Shown: piece by piece, positions 7,784-16,744 of the stretch
Layout: each line of letters opens with the position of its first letter
Position numbering within the stretch: the stretch's first letter is position 1
Source of the DNA: Pseudomonadota bacterium
Lineage (GTDB): Bacteria; Bdellovibrionota_C; UBA2361; SZUA-149; DAOLCO01
DNA: 64,000 nucleotides
Assembly (NCBI GenBank): GCA_027487795.1
Contig: JAIYCX010000039.1
Span: 501,386-565,385, forward strand
Reading direction: 5' to 3'
The notes under the pieces: model-generated
Databases searched by the model: none
What the model saw: the letters and a program-made list of their open reading frames with translations, nothing else
What the model was told of the DNA's origin: nothing
Translations under genes and position numbers: made by a program

Positions 7784-9376
7784 CTAACTTTTACTATTCT
7801 TTATTTCATTTATACAAGTCTTTCCGTTTCTTAAAAAATAGTGATAAAGATGATCAGAGTATATTTGAGTTATCATACACGCATTTTTTTCATCTTGCCT
7901 CAAGTCTAGTCCATAAACAGAATTTGAATGAATTTTCTTATTCGATGAAATAAAAGATGCTGTACTTATAATAATAATTAAGCAGAAGTATAAAATATTA
8001 CTTTTTATTCCCCAGAATAAATTTTTAATGCGAGATGAATAATATTTACTTAAAGCAATTATTATAAGTGAATAGGTATATATTTTGTAATATATAACTG
8101 TGTCTGTGTTTTTCACATCAACGTAACGAAGACCAAAAATTGCTTCTATACAGCTATAAGCAATTAGCCATGCAAGTAATTCTGAACCAAGTACAAAATT
8201 AGAAAAGAGTGAAGTAAAACCACTAAAAATCAAAAAAACAAAAATTATTAGAAATGGTTCTTTTTTTAAATAGTCAAAATCTAATTTAGAAGTAAAAAAC
8301 AACTTAGATTTTTCTATCCCGATTTTAGCGAGTCCAATTTGGTCTATTGAATAATCTCTATATCTTGATCCTGTTTTAGCTCGTTCATAGAAATTCATTA
8401 CTGCATTGTGATTTTCTATATTAAAACGTAAATAATTTACTGAAGATGCGACAGAAATTCCTGATATTAAAGCTAAACTCATCACTAGAATAAAACGAAA
8501 TTGGCGCGACTTAAAATAAAAAGTAACTAAAAATATAAGGTACAATAATAATAATATTAGATATGAAAAAATATTATTTTCAGAAATAACTCTGTAAGTA
8601 AGTAGTAAAAAAGTTGTTACTATTGGGAAATTAAGAAACAAAAAAGGCCAACTAATGTCTACTTTTATAGCTTTTAAATTAAGTTTTTTTAAATAAAAAA
8701 AACTAAAAATAGGTAAAATAAATACTAGTATAAAAATACATAGTATTTTTGTTATACTTGCTAGATATACAAAAAACCCAACAAGAAAAATTTGTATAAA
8801 CAATGATATTTCATTTCTATTAGTTTCAATTAGAAAATTATGGAAAAAGTAAATGCTGCAGTTCAATAAAATAAATGATAATATTTCCATCCTCAAAAAA
8901 ATTGAATTTACTAGTACCCCCTCCGTACATACAAAAAACAAAGTAGAGATCGCGGCTATATAAGCATTATTGGTTATTTTTTTTAAAAGAAAGTAGAATA
9001 ATATAATATTAATTTCGCATAAAATAAGACCAAAAATGCGTGCATGGAAAACTAATTTCTCAAAAGTTTGAATTGTATTAGTTATTTTATATAACGACGA
9101 GAAATTATCAATTACACTTGAATCAAAAAAGTGTAAAAATCTTAGGTACCATCCAAAAATTATATACATACAAAAACTAGGATGATCGAAAAATTTTTGT
9201 GATAAATTAGAATTATAAGCTAATGATTCTCCTATCAAAGGAAAATCAACATCAGCTAGAAAAAAAAATGGTCTGTATAATCCCTCATTCAGTGAAATAA
9301 AAAGAGGAAGACAAAAAGTAAAAGCTAATATAATTTTAATAGAGTATTTTTTAAAAAAATTAAAGATTACTACCAT
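7784..9376 (-). CDS. polytopic membrane protein, possible GT-C glycosyltransferase
   Basis: 530 residues from an ATG preceded by GGAG at 5-nt spacing; the frame is open 15 codons further but without such a site. There are about a dozen hydrophobic segments, very rich in Ile, Phe and Leu. After the first helix a loop has ADVDFPLIGESLAY, the kind of acidic periplasmic loop seen in GT-C mannosyltransferase-like proteins, which is a weak indication only. The start overlaps the end of the upstream pseudopilin-like gene by 17 bp, so they are co-transcribed. It converges with the GT2 gene. Confidence 0.7.
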   Translation of the reverse strand: MVVIFNFFKKYSIKIILAFTFCLPLFISLNEGLYRPFFFLADVDFPLIGESLAYNSNLSQKFFDHPSFCMYIIFGWYLRFLHFFDSSVIDNFSSLYKITNTIQTFEKLVFHARIFGLILCEINIILFYFLLKKITNNAYIAAISTLFFVCTEGVLVNSIFLRMEILSFILLNCSIYFFHNFLIETNRNEISLFIQIFLVGFFVYLASITKILCIFILVFILPIFSFFYLKKLNLKAIKVDISWPFLFLNFPIVTTFLLLTYRVISENNIFSYLILLLLYLIFLVTFYFKSRQFRFILVMSLALISGISVASSVNYLRFNIENHNAVMNFYERAKTGSRYRDYSIDQIGLAKIGIEKSKLFFTSKLDFDYLKKEPFLIIFVFLIFSGFTSLFSNFVLGSELLAWLIAYSCIEAIFGLRYVDVKNTDTVIYYKIYTYSLIIIALSKYYSSRIKNLFWGIKSNILYFCLIIIISTASFISSNKKIHSNSVYGLDLRQDEKNACMITQIYSDHLYHYFLRNGKTCINEIKNSKS

Positions 9377-9797
9377 ATTCACTCCAAAATCCATAAGCCC
9401 AACAATCACGTCTTGGATCAATCAGATTAGGAAATATTTTTTTTATTTCTAAACAGTCATCTGGATTATGTGAAATCAACTTATAACTTATACCGTCAGA
9501 GATATATAAATATTGTTTATCACAACCTAATTTCCTATTATCTCTGGGCAGTTCTTTTATAAAATCAGGAGTGATTCCTGGAATCCAATTTGGAGTTGAG
9601 CTACCCCAACAAGATGAAATTCCATCGAAGTTATTACTTTTTGGATAACCAAGATACTTGATGCGAAATCTATCTAGAGCATTTTTTATCTTTAATAAAT
9701 CTCCTAGAGAATGATTGGTATGCGAATTTAAAAATAACTCCATCTCCCTCTGAGATTTTAATGCTTTAAAATAAGAGATTGGAGAAAAAATAGCCAT
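9360..9797 (-). CDS. GspG-like pseudopilin domain protein
   Basis: 145 residues from the first standard start codon. The C-terminal domain matches the T2SS-G/prepilin family pattern: SLGDLLKIKNALDRF, then WIPGITPDFIKELPRD, YLYISDGISYKLISH, and a final LIDPRRDCWAYGF. The frame stays open upstream to about 9869. That extension adds a hydrophobic helix with Glu at the prepilin +5 position (AIKLE), as expected of a pilin N-terminus, but it contains no ATG, GTG or TTG. The gene may use ATT at 9857 (AGG lies 9 nt upstream) or may have lost its start. It lies between the HTTM gene and a membrane protein on one strand. Confidence 0.75.
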   Translation of the reverse strand: MAIFSPISYFKALKSQREMELFLNSHTNHSLGDLLKIKNALDRFRIKYLGYPKSNNFDGISSCWGSSTPNWIPGITPDFIKELPRDNRKLGCDKQYLYISDGISYKLISHNPDDCLEIKKIFPNLIDPRRDCWAYGFWSEYGSNL

Positions 9798-9890
9798 AAA
9801 TACTATAAAAGTAAAAAAAACTACTTCTAGCTTAATGGCAACAGATTGCTTATTAATTCTAAATATCCTTTAAATAAAAGATTAAAAAAA

Positions 9891-11348
9891 CTACTTACAC
9901 TTCCATGTTTTTTTTAGTTCTGTTTTTGTTTCACTAAAATTTTCAAAAGTAATTATATCTCGAGAACTCACATAAAGCGCAACTTCATTCATACGATCAG
10001 AGGGGTTTTTCTCGTTATAATACTTACAAAGTGCATATAAAAACCATTCTTGATAAGAAACACTATCTTTTAAGCTAAATATATAATTATTCCAATGTTG
10101 ATCATGAAAGACCTCTCTGATATTATTTGGTCTCTCAGTATTAAAAGTAGTATCTACGTCTCCACGAAAAACACTCCATAAATCAACTACATTTCCTGAA
10201 GCTTTAGTTCCTTTTACATCAATCCAAAAGTCAGTCCATTTCGGCAAAACGAACATCCACCATCTTTGATCAGTCCTGGTTAAATATACTACTTCTTTTA
10301 GAGTTCTAGTGGTTGCACTATTGGATTTAATAAATGAACTTTCAAGACAATCCCAAAGTGCAAAAAGAGCTACAATAGTAACAAAAAACCTAGTTACTCT
10401 ACTTTTAATAAAACTATCTTTAACCTCTGTTTTAACTTCTATATTTTTACCTGCTCTAAAAATATAATTCCAACAACTAGACGGAATGAATAATAATGCA
10501 AATGTAATCATTGAAAATGGGAAAATCCCAAGTTCGAAAAAAAAGAAAAATCCAATAGGTAAAAATATCAACGACAATACCGCAAATGATCTTAATGGAA
10601 ATTTAGGAATATCAAACAATATAAAAAACGGTATAATTCCTTCAAAAAAAGGTGTTATTGCAGTTAAAATTTTTGTTAATTCAATCTGACTACCTATGTA
10701 TTCTCCAAATGGTTTAACAAACGCTCCAAGATGAAGCGCCATATATAGAGCAGAGTAATCTCTCATCCAAAAAGAATCACTCTTTGTAACACCTGCAAAT
10801 ATATAAATAATCATAAACTGAGACATTAATAAAAAAGATCCAAATCCTTTTACCTTGTCGTAGTTAATATTTTTTTCAATAATTGATGCTTTATTTAGTG
10901 TATAAAGTGAAAGTAATCCTCTAATACCCTTCAAATGAATACTAGGGAGAAACATTGCCCAAAAGAGCATTAAACGAAAAACTTTATGACCAGAGTTATC
11001 TATACTTTCTATTCTATTACTAAGGCTGAGAGTTAAAATCCATAAAATAAGAAGACTTAGCCTTGGTTTATAACCCCAGATTAAAGAGACGCTTGCTAGC
11101 AATGCTATGAGACATAAAAATATCGCCCATGTTAAAGTAGGGCTAATGAAAAACAAAGACCATTTTGTATTCCAATTATTAACTATAGACACAGGGAGGA
11201 AGGTATCAGAAGATAAAAACTCAGGTGCCCACTTTAATACATTAATAAAACGATAAAGAGACGTTAGTCCTAAACAAACTTGAAATAAACAAATCGACCT
11301 AGAATCTAGATAACTAATATTCAGTATAGTATTTAATAAACGTTTCAT
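9891..11348 (-). CDS. HTTM domain membrane protein
   Basis: 485 residues. The N-terminal ~330 form a helical membrane bundle of the HTTM type (horizontally transferred transmembrane domain), related to the vitamin-K-dependent gamma-carboxylase membrane region. LFQVCLGLTSLYRF opens it and SGHKVFRLMLFWAMFLPS follows. The C-terminal ~150 residues are soluble, with several Trp. The biochemical role of bacterial HTTM proteins is mostly unknown. It is first in a minus-strand set with the pseudopilin-like and polytopic genes and diverges from the small + gene at 11446. Confidence 0.8.
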   Translation of the reverse strand: MKRLLNTILNISYLDSRSICLFQVCLGLTSLYRFINVLKWAPEFLSSDTFLPVSIVNNWNTKWSLFFISPTLTWAIFLCLIALLASVSLIWGYKPRLSLLILWILTLSLSNRIESIDNSGHKVFRLMLFWAMFLPSIHLKGIRGLLSLYTLNKASIIEKNINYDKVKGFGSFLLMSQFMIIYIFAGVTKSDSFWMRDYSALYMALHLGAFVKPFGEYIGSQIELTKILTAITPFFEGIIPFFILFDIPKFPLRSFAVLSLIFLPIGFFFFFELGIFPFSMITFALLFIPSSCWNYIFRAGKNIEVKTEVKDSFIKSRVTRFFVTIVALFALWDCLESSFIKSNSATTRTLKEVVYLTRTDQRWWMFVLPKWTDFWIDVKGTKASGNVVDLWSVFRGDVDTTFNTERPNNIREVFHDQHWNNYIFSLKDSVSYQEWFLYALCKYYNEKNPSDRMNEVALYVSSRDIITFENFSETKTELKKTWKCK

Positions 11349-11445
11349 GGAATTTTGTGAGCCTAATATTAAACTGTTATCTTATTTTTAACCCCATCAG
11401 CCTCAAAATATCAAGTTTTTATCTTAAACTGCCGCCTGCTTAGGT

Positions 11446-11724
11446 ATGGGCATATTATCATCAGCAATATCAAGTGAAGTATCAACTAGGGCAACTAGTC
11501 CAAGACAAGGTTCTGAAGGGCAAAATACTAGGGCTCAGAGCACACCACTTCCCTCTCAAAACCAAAATGCAGTGATTGTTGCTATAAGTGATAAAAATCG
11601 TACAACGTCATCGGGTGATGCTAAGAAAGTGGACTCAAGCTTTGCCTCTGATAGTAAATCAGATGATAAAAAAAGCTCCACTGATAAATTTAAAGCTAGA
11701 AAGAGTATCTCTATTGCAGTATAA
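11446..11724 (+). CDS. small Ser/Lys-rich disordered protein
   Basis: 92 residues, low in complexity, rich in Ser, Lys, Asp, Gln and Thr, with no hydrophobic core, signal peptide or Cys. It is probably intrinsically disordered if it is made at all. The ribosome-binding site is weak: the only AGG is very close to the ATG. It starts about 100 bp from the divergent HTTM gene and ends 8 bp before the next + gene, which favours a real gene. No family is recognised. Confidence 0.45.
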   Translation: MGILSSAISSEVSTRATSPRQGSEGQNTRAQSTPLPSQNQNAVIVAISDKNRTTSSGDAKKVDSSFASDSKSDDKKSSTDKFKARKSISIAV

Positions 11725-11732
11725 ATCTGACG

Positions 11733-12155
11733 ATGAATCAGATTCTTTTAGCTCACATTATCTCAACCTCCATCATGTGCGGAGTAATATGGGTTGTACA
11801 ACTAGTACACTATCCATTATTTAAATTCGTAAGAATTAACGACTTTCCAGAATTCGAAAGATCTCATTGTAATAGAATTACTTTAATAGTTTTACCAACT
11901 ATGGGGGTAGAATTATTATCAGCTATACTTCTAGTGTACATTTCTAAGGAAAACCTAATCTATCAAGTCAACCTATTCTTGCTAATTTTAATTTGGATTT
12001 CAACTTTTTTAGTACAAACTAGACAGCACCAAAAGCTTAGCAGTGGTTTTGATGAAAATATCCATAAGAATCTAGTGAATTTTAATTGGATTCGGACTAT
12101 ACTTTGGAGCATTAGAATTTTATTACTATTTTATATTGTTGCTTATGGAAGCTAA
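11733..12155 (+). CDS. four-helix membrane protein, function unknown
   Basis: 140 residues with four predicted transmembrane segments. The first helix contains IMCGVIWVVQLVHYPLF, a His-Tyr-Pro motif I recall from small uncharacterised bacterial membrane proteins, and a second conserved-looking stretch is RQHQKLSSGF. It overlaps the start of the CDGSH gene by 11 bp, so the two are translationally coupled. No function is assigned. Confidence 0.65.
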   Translation: MNQILLAHIISTSIMCGVIWVVQLVHYPLFKFVRINDFPEFERSHCNRITLIVLPTMGVELLSAILLVYISKENLIYQVNLFLLILIWISTFLVQTRQHQKLSSGFDENIHKNLVNFNWIRTILWSIRILLLFYIVAYGS

Positions 12156-12387
12156 AATTGCAGGTACGAAATCTATCCCACTAGAGATGGAAGTTGGAGA
12201 CTACTATTACTGTACTTGTGGAGAGTCTAATAATCAACCGTTCTGCGATGGTTCTCATAAAGGAACCGAGTTTACACCTCAAAAATTTACAATTACTGAG
12301 AAGAAAAAATATGCTTTTTGTTCTTGTAAAAGAAGTGAAAAAGAACCGTTTTGTGATGGATCACATAAAAAGCTAACTAATGATTAA
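12145..12387 (+). CDS. double CDGSH iron-sulfur protein
   Basis: 80 residues from the ATG at 12145; a TTG at 12136 is possible. Two complete CDGSH motifs fit C-X-C-X2-S-X3-P-X-C-D-G-S-H: CTCGESNNQPFCDGSH and CSCKRSEKEPFCDGSH. Each should ligate one 2Fe-2S cluster through three Cys and one His, as in the mitoNEET/Miner family. No membrane anchor is present, so it should be a soluble cytoplasmic redox or Fe-S protein. The start overlaps the upstream membrane-protein gene. Confidence 0.92.
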   Translation: MEAKIAGTKSIPLEMEVGDYYYCTCGESNNQPFCDGSHKGTEFTPQKFTITEKKKYAFCSCKRSEKEPFCDGSHKKLTND

Positions 12388-12405
12388 TTTTATTAATTAG
12401 CTTTT
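12367..12405. terminator. bidirectional terminator between convergent genes
   Basis: A 14-bp inverted repeat with one mismatch (AAAAGCTAACTAAT with ATTAATTAGCTTTT) spans the 3' ends of the CDGSH gene and the convergent Cache gene. T-rich ends on both strands fit a shared intrinsic terminator that overlaps both coding ends. Confidence 0.5.
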
Positions 12406-14519
12406 ATTGGTTGCTCAACTAATACGGTCCAGCCTTTACCTTGGTATTTGTTATATCCTTTGGTTTTTGCATAACCAACATAATGTATCGCTTTCTTTGA
12501 TTCTTGATCTAGCTCAACAAAAACACCTGTTTCTCCTCCTTGAGCTCTTATAAATGCTTCATGATTAGCAAAAGATTTTTCTAATATTCCTTCCTTATCA
12601 TTAGAGGCAATTACTATTCCTAAAGAATTTAAAAGATATACTTTACTTCCCTTTGGAACTAAAGTTTTATCAATGATGTCATAAATAAAGTTCCAATTAA
12701 ATCTTGTAGTGAGTACTCCTACTATTCTTCCATCAGAGATAACTGGGGCACTGTATGCCACTGTATGGTTATTAGTGGTATCAGCAAAGTACATGTCTGT
12801 AACAGTAACCTGACCACGAACGGTCTCTTTGAACCAGTCTTCTGCAATAAAGCTATGACCGACAAGGCTTTCTTTTATGGCAGCACAAACAACTTTACCG
12901 CTAGTATCAATTAAGTAAATGTCGTCATAGATTTCATATATTCTATGAAGGTTCGCTAATAATGATTGCACTTCAGCAGATTTTTTTCCTGTCTTTGCTG
13001 CTTCAATAACTTCTGGGAATATTGTCCAAGCTTGAACATCACAATTTCTTTCAAATAAGTTCCTATCAACTTTGTCGATTGCATCCCAAGCTGCGTCTTT
13101 TACTTTTTCTTGTAAAAGAAAATTAACTCCGACCAACATATCACTCAATGCAGAGTTAACTTTTGAAGTAATTTCTTTAGATCTAACTGAGATAACTCTT
13201 ATCTCATTAGAAATAACAGAAAGTGCCCTACCTTCTTCACCAACGTGTTGAGATTTAACACTTGCATTTAAGGACATTAATAGAGTTTCAAAATGTATTT
13301 TATTAATCTGTCCAATTGACTCTTGAACACCTTTCGCATTTTCTAATAAATACGCGTTAGCAACATCCGATTTTATTGCTGGTGACTCTCCTTCAAGTGA
13401 TTCTTCAATACTAACCTGAACTAGTTCATCAAGTTTTTCTATGGGCATAGTATTATTTGGATCTAGTGTTCTAGAAATCGAAACTTCACGCTCTAATGGA
13501 ACCTGCTGTGCGACTAAAGCAGACCAAGCCTTCCCTGCATAATTATTATAGCCCTTAGTTCTCGCACCACCGACAACCATTGGTGAACCATTTCTAGACT
13601 TCTCTACTGAAAATCCATCGTATCCGTCTAAAACTATCTGAGCACAGTTTAACCAAGCATAAGTATCAAGAAGCAATGCAGCTGGCTTTCTTGAAGCTAT
13701 TAAAGTACCTTTTTTTGAAATAACATGTATATCGGCAGTATCTGCAACTCTAGCTGTCTCTAACATTTCTTGAACAAAATCCCAATTAAAGCGAGTTGAA
13801 AGTACCCCAATGATATTTCCTTTTTCATCTTTAACAGGAGCACAATATGATACAACTTCGCCACCGACTAATGGGCAAAGATATGTATCTGTTACGTAAA
13901 CTTCTCCTTTAATAGTTCTATCAAACCATTCTTCTCTAAAACACTTTACACCGATTAAATGCGGGCGATTTGCAGTTGCGACAACCGTACCTTCTTTATT
14001 AAGAAGTATTATATCTCTATATACTTCATATATGAAACAGATGTGACTTAGTAACTTACTAGCTTGCTCTACATTTTCTTTAGTAGGATCTAATAAACAA
14101 TTTACGTTATCTGGAAAAGTTGCCCATGCTTGGCAATCGCAATTTCTCTCAAATAAGTTTCTATCAATTTTATCAATGATATCTCTAGCCTGCTCACTTA
14201 GAAGGACTCCCGCAGCTTCTAATACTGCAAATAATAGGCTATATGTTGACTTCTCTAATGCAATAGTAGTCTGCTTAGATCTTGTTACCATTGAGTCAAT
14301 CTCAAGAGTAAGAGATTCAAATGTCTTAAGTAACTCTTCAGATCTAGAAGCTTCTACAGCTGACGAGCTACTAACTATACGCACGAAATCATTTAGTGAT
14401 TCTATTTCTTGTACTAAAGTAAATATTTCTTGAAGTGTAGATAATAGTTTTTCTACAACGCCTTGATTGCGTTTTTCTTTATATGGGTAGAACGGTGACG
14501 GTGGAATAAAAGGATCCAT
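12393..14519 (-). CDS. soluble tandem-Cache sensor protein
   Basis: 708 residues with an internal duplication. Each half has a helix ending DRNLFERNCD(C/V)QAW, a Cache-like sensor domain with the YAP/FNWxF pattern, and a final TKGYN-Y-GK-W-LVxQ strand (about residues 110-355 and 475-705). Between them lies a helical segment resembling a fragment of a chemoreceptor signalling hairpin (ALSVISNEIRVISVRSKEI). No transmembrane helix or signal peptide is seen, which is unusual because Cache domains are mostly extracytoplasmic. No kinase, cyclase or full MCP output is present. It could bind a small cytoplasmic ligand and act on chemotaxis-like partners encoded elsewhere. Confidence 0.75.
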   Translation of the reverse strand: MDPFIPPSPFYPYKEKRNQGVVEKLLSTLQEIFTLVQEIESLNDFVRIVSSSSAVEASRSEELLKTFESLTLEIDSMVTRSKQTTIALEKSTYSLLFAVLEAAGVLLSEQARDIIDKIDRNLFERNCDCQAWATFPDNVNCLLDPTKENVEQASKLLSHICFIYEVYRDIILLNKEGTVVATANRPHLIGVKCFREEWFDRTIKGEVYVTDTYLCPLVGGEVVSYCAPVKDEKGNIIGVLSTRFNWDFVQEMLETARVADTADIHVISKKGTLIASRKPAALLLDTYAWLNCAQIVLDGYDGFSVEKSRNGSPMVVGGARTKGYNNYAGKAWSALVAQQVPLEREVSISRTLDPNNTMPIEKLDELVQVSIEESLEGESPAIKSDVANAYLLENAKGVQESIGQINKIHFETLLMSLNASVKSQHVGEEGRALSVISNEIRVISVRSKEITSKVNSALSDMLVGVNFLLQEKVKDAAWDAIDKVDRNLFERNCDVQAWTIFPEVIEAAKTGKKSAEVQSLLANLHRIYEIYDDIYLIDTSGKVVCAAIKESLVGHSFIAEDWFKETVRGQVTVTDMYFADTTNNHTVAYSAPVISDGRIVGVLTTRFNWNFIYDIIDKTLVPKGSKVYLLNSLGIVIASNDKEGILEKSFANHEAFIRAQGGETGVFVELDQESKKAIHYVGYAKTKGYNKYQGKGWTVLVEQPIKAN

Positions 14520-14600
14520 CTTCTTATTTAATTATATAGTAAAAATAATTTAACTTCTTAGTACTTTTTGATTCAACTACTTGAGAAAACTATTCAAATT

Positions 14601-14629
14601 AAAAAGGGGCTTTTAAACGCCCCCTTTTT
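14601..14629 (-). terminator. intrinsic terminator after the porin gene
   Basis: A GC-rich hairpin with a 10-bp stem, AAAAAGGGGC paired with GCCCCCTTTTT (one bulged C), and a T run on the minus strand lies 25 bp beyond the stop of the porin gene. It separates that gene from the Cache gene downstream. Confidence 0.85.
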
Positions 14630-14653
14630 AATTACGACTAATTTAGTATTCGA

Positions 14654-15856
14654 TTAGAATTTCAGAATTCCGTTCATTGCTACTAAAAGTTGAGTGTCGT
14701 CTTTTCCATTATCAAAGATATTTGCTTCGGAAGAATCAACATCTTGGTAATCAAAACGAACTTCAGGTCTTAAAATTACATAGCTAGTTGGCTTAATATT
14801 AGCTCCAAGTGACGCAGCATAATAATCAGCAGGAACGCCACCAGCACCAGATCTTAGACCAACTACTCTATAACCGTCAGAATCCTTAAACCACTCTAAC
14901 CTAGCACCAACATCAATCATTTCTGTCAAGTTATAAATTAAGTATGAATTAGCAGAGTACCAGCTAAGGTTATTTTCTCCTGCCGTTGCACCTTCTCTAT
15001 AGCCTAAGTCATGTTGTAGTACCAAGTTTAGTGAATCTGTTAATCCTTGAACTAAAACCATGCTATAAGTAGTCTGATTAGTTCCGATACCTTCATTCCC
15101 AGTTATAAGGGAGAAAGTAAATGAAGTATCTTCATAAGGAGTTATCCCTACAGACCCTAGGAAGGCTAAATTACCATCGGAACTATCAGATAGATTATCC
15201 CAACCATTTACAGCCCCTGCTGTAACAGTAACCTTATCACTTATTGGATACGATGCTAATGCACCCCAATGTGTAAAAGGCTCTGCATACTGCATTGAGT
15301 AAGCATGTGAGTAGAAAAAGTTATCCGCAGCTGGAACAGTTTCGTAACCTATCAAGGTATAGAAATGTCCTGCCTTAATTGATAATCCATCACCTAGACC
15401 TGTTTGTAACTCTAAATAAGCTTGAGGAATTGCCATTTTATATATGTCAGATGTCCTATCTGCTGTTAAATCATCATCAAACCCTATAGATTGTGTAAAA
15501 GCTGCATCAGCTCCGTATAAAGCATCAACTCTTCCACCTAAACTCAAAGAATCAGAACTAGCTTTTCTTTCAGCGATAAAATATAACTGGTCCATCTGAC
15601 CTTTGTTAGCTCTATCGTTAAAAGTTGTACCACCGTTGAATCCAGCTGAATTTGTAAGATTTCCAGTAAATCCACCAGAGATAAATCCTCTGACATCGAT
15701 ACCTGTTTCTTTTGCAGTTTCATCAGACATTAATGCTTCTGCCAAAAATCCCCTTTCTTCATCTTCAGCTAATGCTGCGCCAGAAAATAAACCAGTACAA
15801 ACTCCTAAGCTTACAAGTATTTTATTCGTCAAAGTATTCTTTAATGAATTTGACAT
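14654..15856 (-). CDS. outer-membrane porin, OmpL/bbp2-like
   Basis: 400 residues with a cleavable signal peptide (about residues 1-30, ending SGAALA). The rest shows alternating beta-strand patterns and Gly/aromatic-rich turns, and it ends in Phe as many outer-membrane barrels do. YFIAERKASSDSLSLGGRVD near the N-terminus and AGHFYTLIGYETVPAADNFF fit the putative beta-barrel porin-2 (OmpL-like) family. GGAGGG lies 3-9 nt before the ATG. It is a single-gene unit with its own terminator and a 370-bp upstream region. The substrate is not known. Confidence 0.8.
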   Translation of the reverse strand: MSNSLKNTLTNKILVSLGVCTGLFSGAALAEDEERGFLAEALMSDETAKETGIDVRGFISGGFTGNLTNSAGFNGGTTFNDRANKGQMDQLYFIAERKASSDSLSLGGRVDALYGADAAFTQSIGFDDDLTADRTSDIYKMAIPQAYLELQTGLGDGLSIKAGHFYTLIGYETVPAADNFFYSHAYSMQYAEPFTHWGALASYPISDKVTVTAGAVNGWDNLSDSSDGNLAFLGSVGITPYEDTSFTFSLITGNEGIGTNQTTYSMVLVQGLTDSLNLVLQHDLGYREGATAGENNLSWYSANSYLIYNLTEMIDVGARLEWFKDSDGYRVVGLRSGAGGVPADYYAASLGANIKPTSYVILRPEVRFDYQDVDSSEANIFDNGKDDTQLLVAMNGILKF

Positions 15857-16226
15857 TTTCCCTCCAAATTATATTTATTACCAAAGAGACCATTCTCTAA
15901 AGTTTTTAAACTACAAATAAAAACTAAATATCTTAAACAGCTAAACTACTAACCTAAGCCCTAAATATTAAGATCACTATTATAAATATCTATAGTAACT
16001 TAATAAATTGCGCTAGATATAATTTATATAGCTACTTAGTTAAGAACAACTATTCGGCTACACCTGTAACAAACTTAAACTAGTATTTTATTGATAGAAT
16101 ATAAATATTTAGCTTTTCAAGTAGTCAATAGCGAGCTATGATCACCAAATTAAGATTCACATGTCTTTATGCTTGTCATAACTTAAGTGGAAATTACTTA
16201 TAGTCATTATTTATTGGGGGTTTACA
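15857..16226. other. 370-bp AT-rich divergent control region
   Basis: No gene is seen between the divergent porin and small secreted protein genes. The region is strongly AT-rich and must hold promoters for both. Apart from one possible sigma-70-type promoter near the right end, I see no clear operator or conserved RNA. Confidence 0.5.
16173..16203 (+). promoter_or_regulatory. possible sigma-70-type promoter
   Basis: TTGTCA and TTATAG are separated by 19 bp, slightly longer than ideal, and lie just upstream of a GGGGG ribosome-binding region and the ATG at 16227. This is a weak call based on pattern only. Confidence 0.35.
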
Positions 16227-16517
16227 ATGTTTAAGAAATCATTATTGATAGCTGGTTCAGTAGTTATTGCTTCAACTTTAGTCACATCGAGCGCTTTTGC
16301 AGAGTTTGCCGAAAAGCCAACTTATGCAAATACAATTAAGGCAAAAAATGATAAAAAAGAAGCTAGCTTAGATGTAGCACAAGCGGAAAAAGATAAAGCT
16401 GGATCAGAAAGCTCAAGAGCTATGCTTAAGTCTGAGGAAAAATTTGATAAAGATAAGAGCGTGCTCAAGAAAACTCATTCTGGTAGAGTTCTAGAATCAA
16501 ATAAACATATAGAATAA
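16227..16517 (+). CDS. small secreted charged protein
   Basis: 96 residues. A signal peptide (about residues 1-27, SSAFA) is followed by a ~70-residue mature chain very rich in Lys, Glu, Ser and Asp, with no Cys and probably helical or disordered. GGGGG is well placed before the ATG. A strong terminator follows, so it is its own transcription unit just upstream of the ammonium transporter. No family is recognised. Confidence 0.7.
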   Translation: MFKKSLLIAGSVVIASTLVTSSAFAEFAEKPTYANTIKAKNDKKEASLDVAQAEKDKAGSESSRAMLKSEEKFDKDKSVLKKTHSGRVLESNKHIE

Positions 16518-16571
16518 TACAGCACAAAATACATCTCTAAATAATTAAGTCATTTAAGACTTAAGTTTTTT

Positions 16572-16616
16572 AACTCACCGTTCGATCATTCACTCGATCC
16601 ATTAGGTGAGTTTTTT
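16572..16616 (+). terminator. intrinsic terminator
   Basis: AACTCACC pairs with GGTGAGTT across a 25-nt loop that holds a second small stem (CGATC repeats), followed directly by a T run. It ends the small secreted-protein unit. Confidence 0.85.
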
Positions 16617-16744
16617 ATTTTTTAGTTTTATTTTTCATTTGACAGTTTGATGCGACTGAGGAGAAACTCTCACCTAACGAGTTTGCTGTACTTTCGTAAT
16701 TAAAAATAAAATTTGTTAATAATTAAACTTAGGTGCATTCAAAA

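Noticed and set aside
9377..9421. An earlier start for the polytopic membrane protein
   Set aside because: The ATG at 9376 has GGAG at 5-nt spacing, while the upstream start would lie deeper in the pseudopilin coding sequence without such a site.
11588..11824. A 78-aa plus-strand frame overlapping two small genes
   Set aside because: It bridges the end of one gene and the start of the next in another frame and has no start signal or protein-like pattern.
16639..16667. TTGACA upstream of the ammonium transporter as a promoter
   Set aside because: No acceptable -10 hexamer occurs at 16-18 bp spacing.
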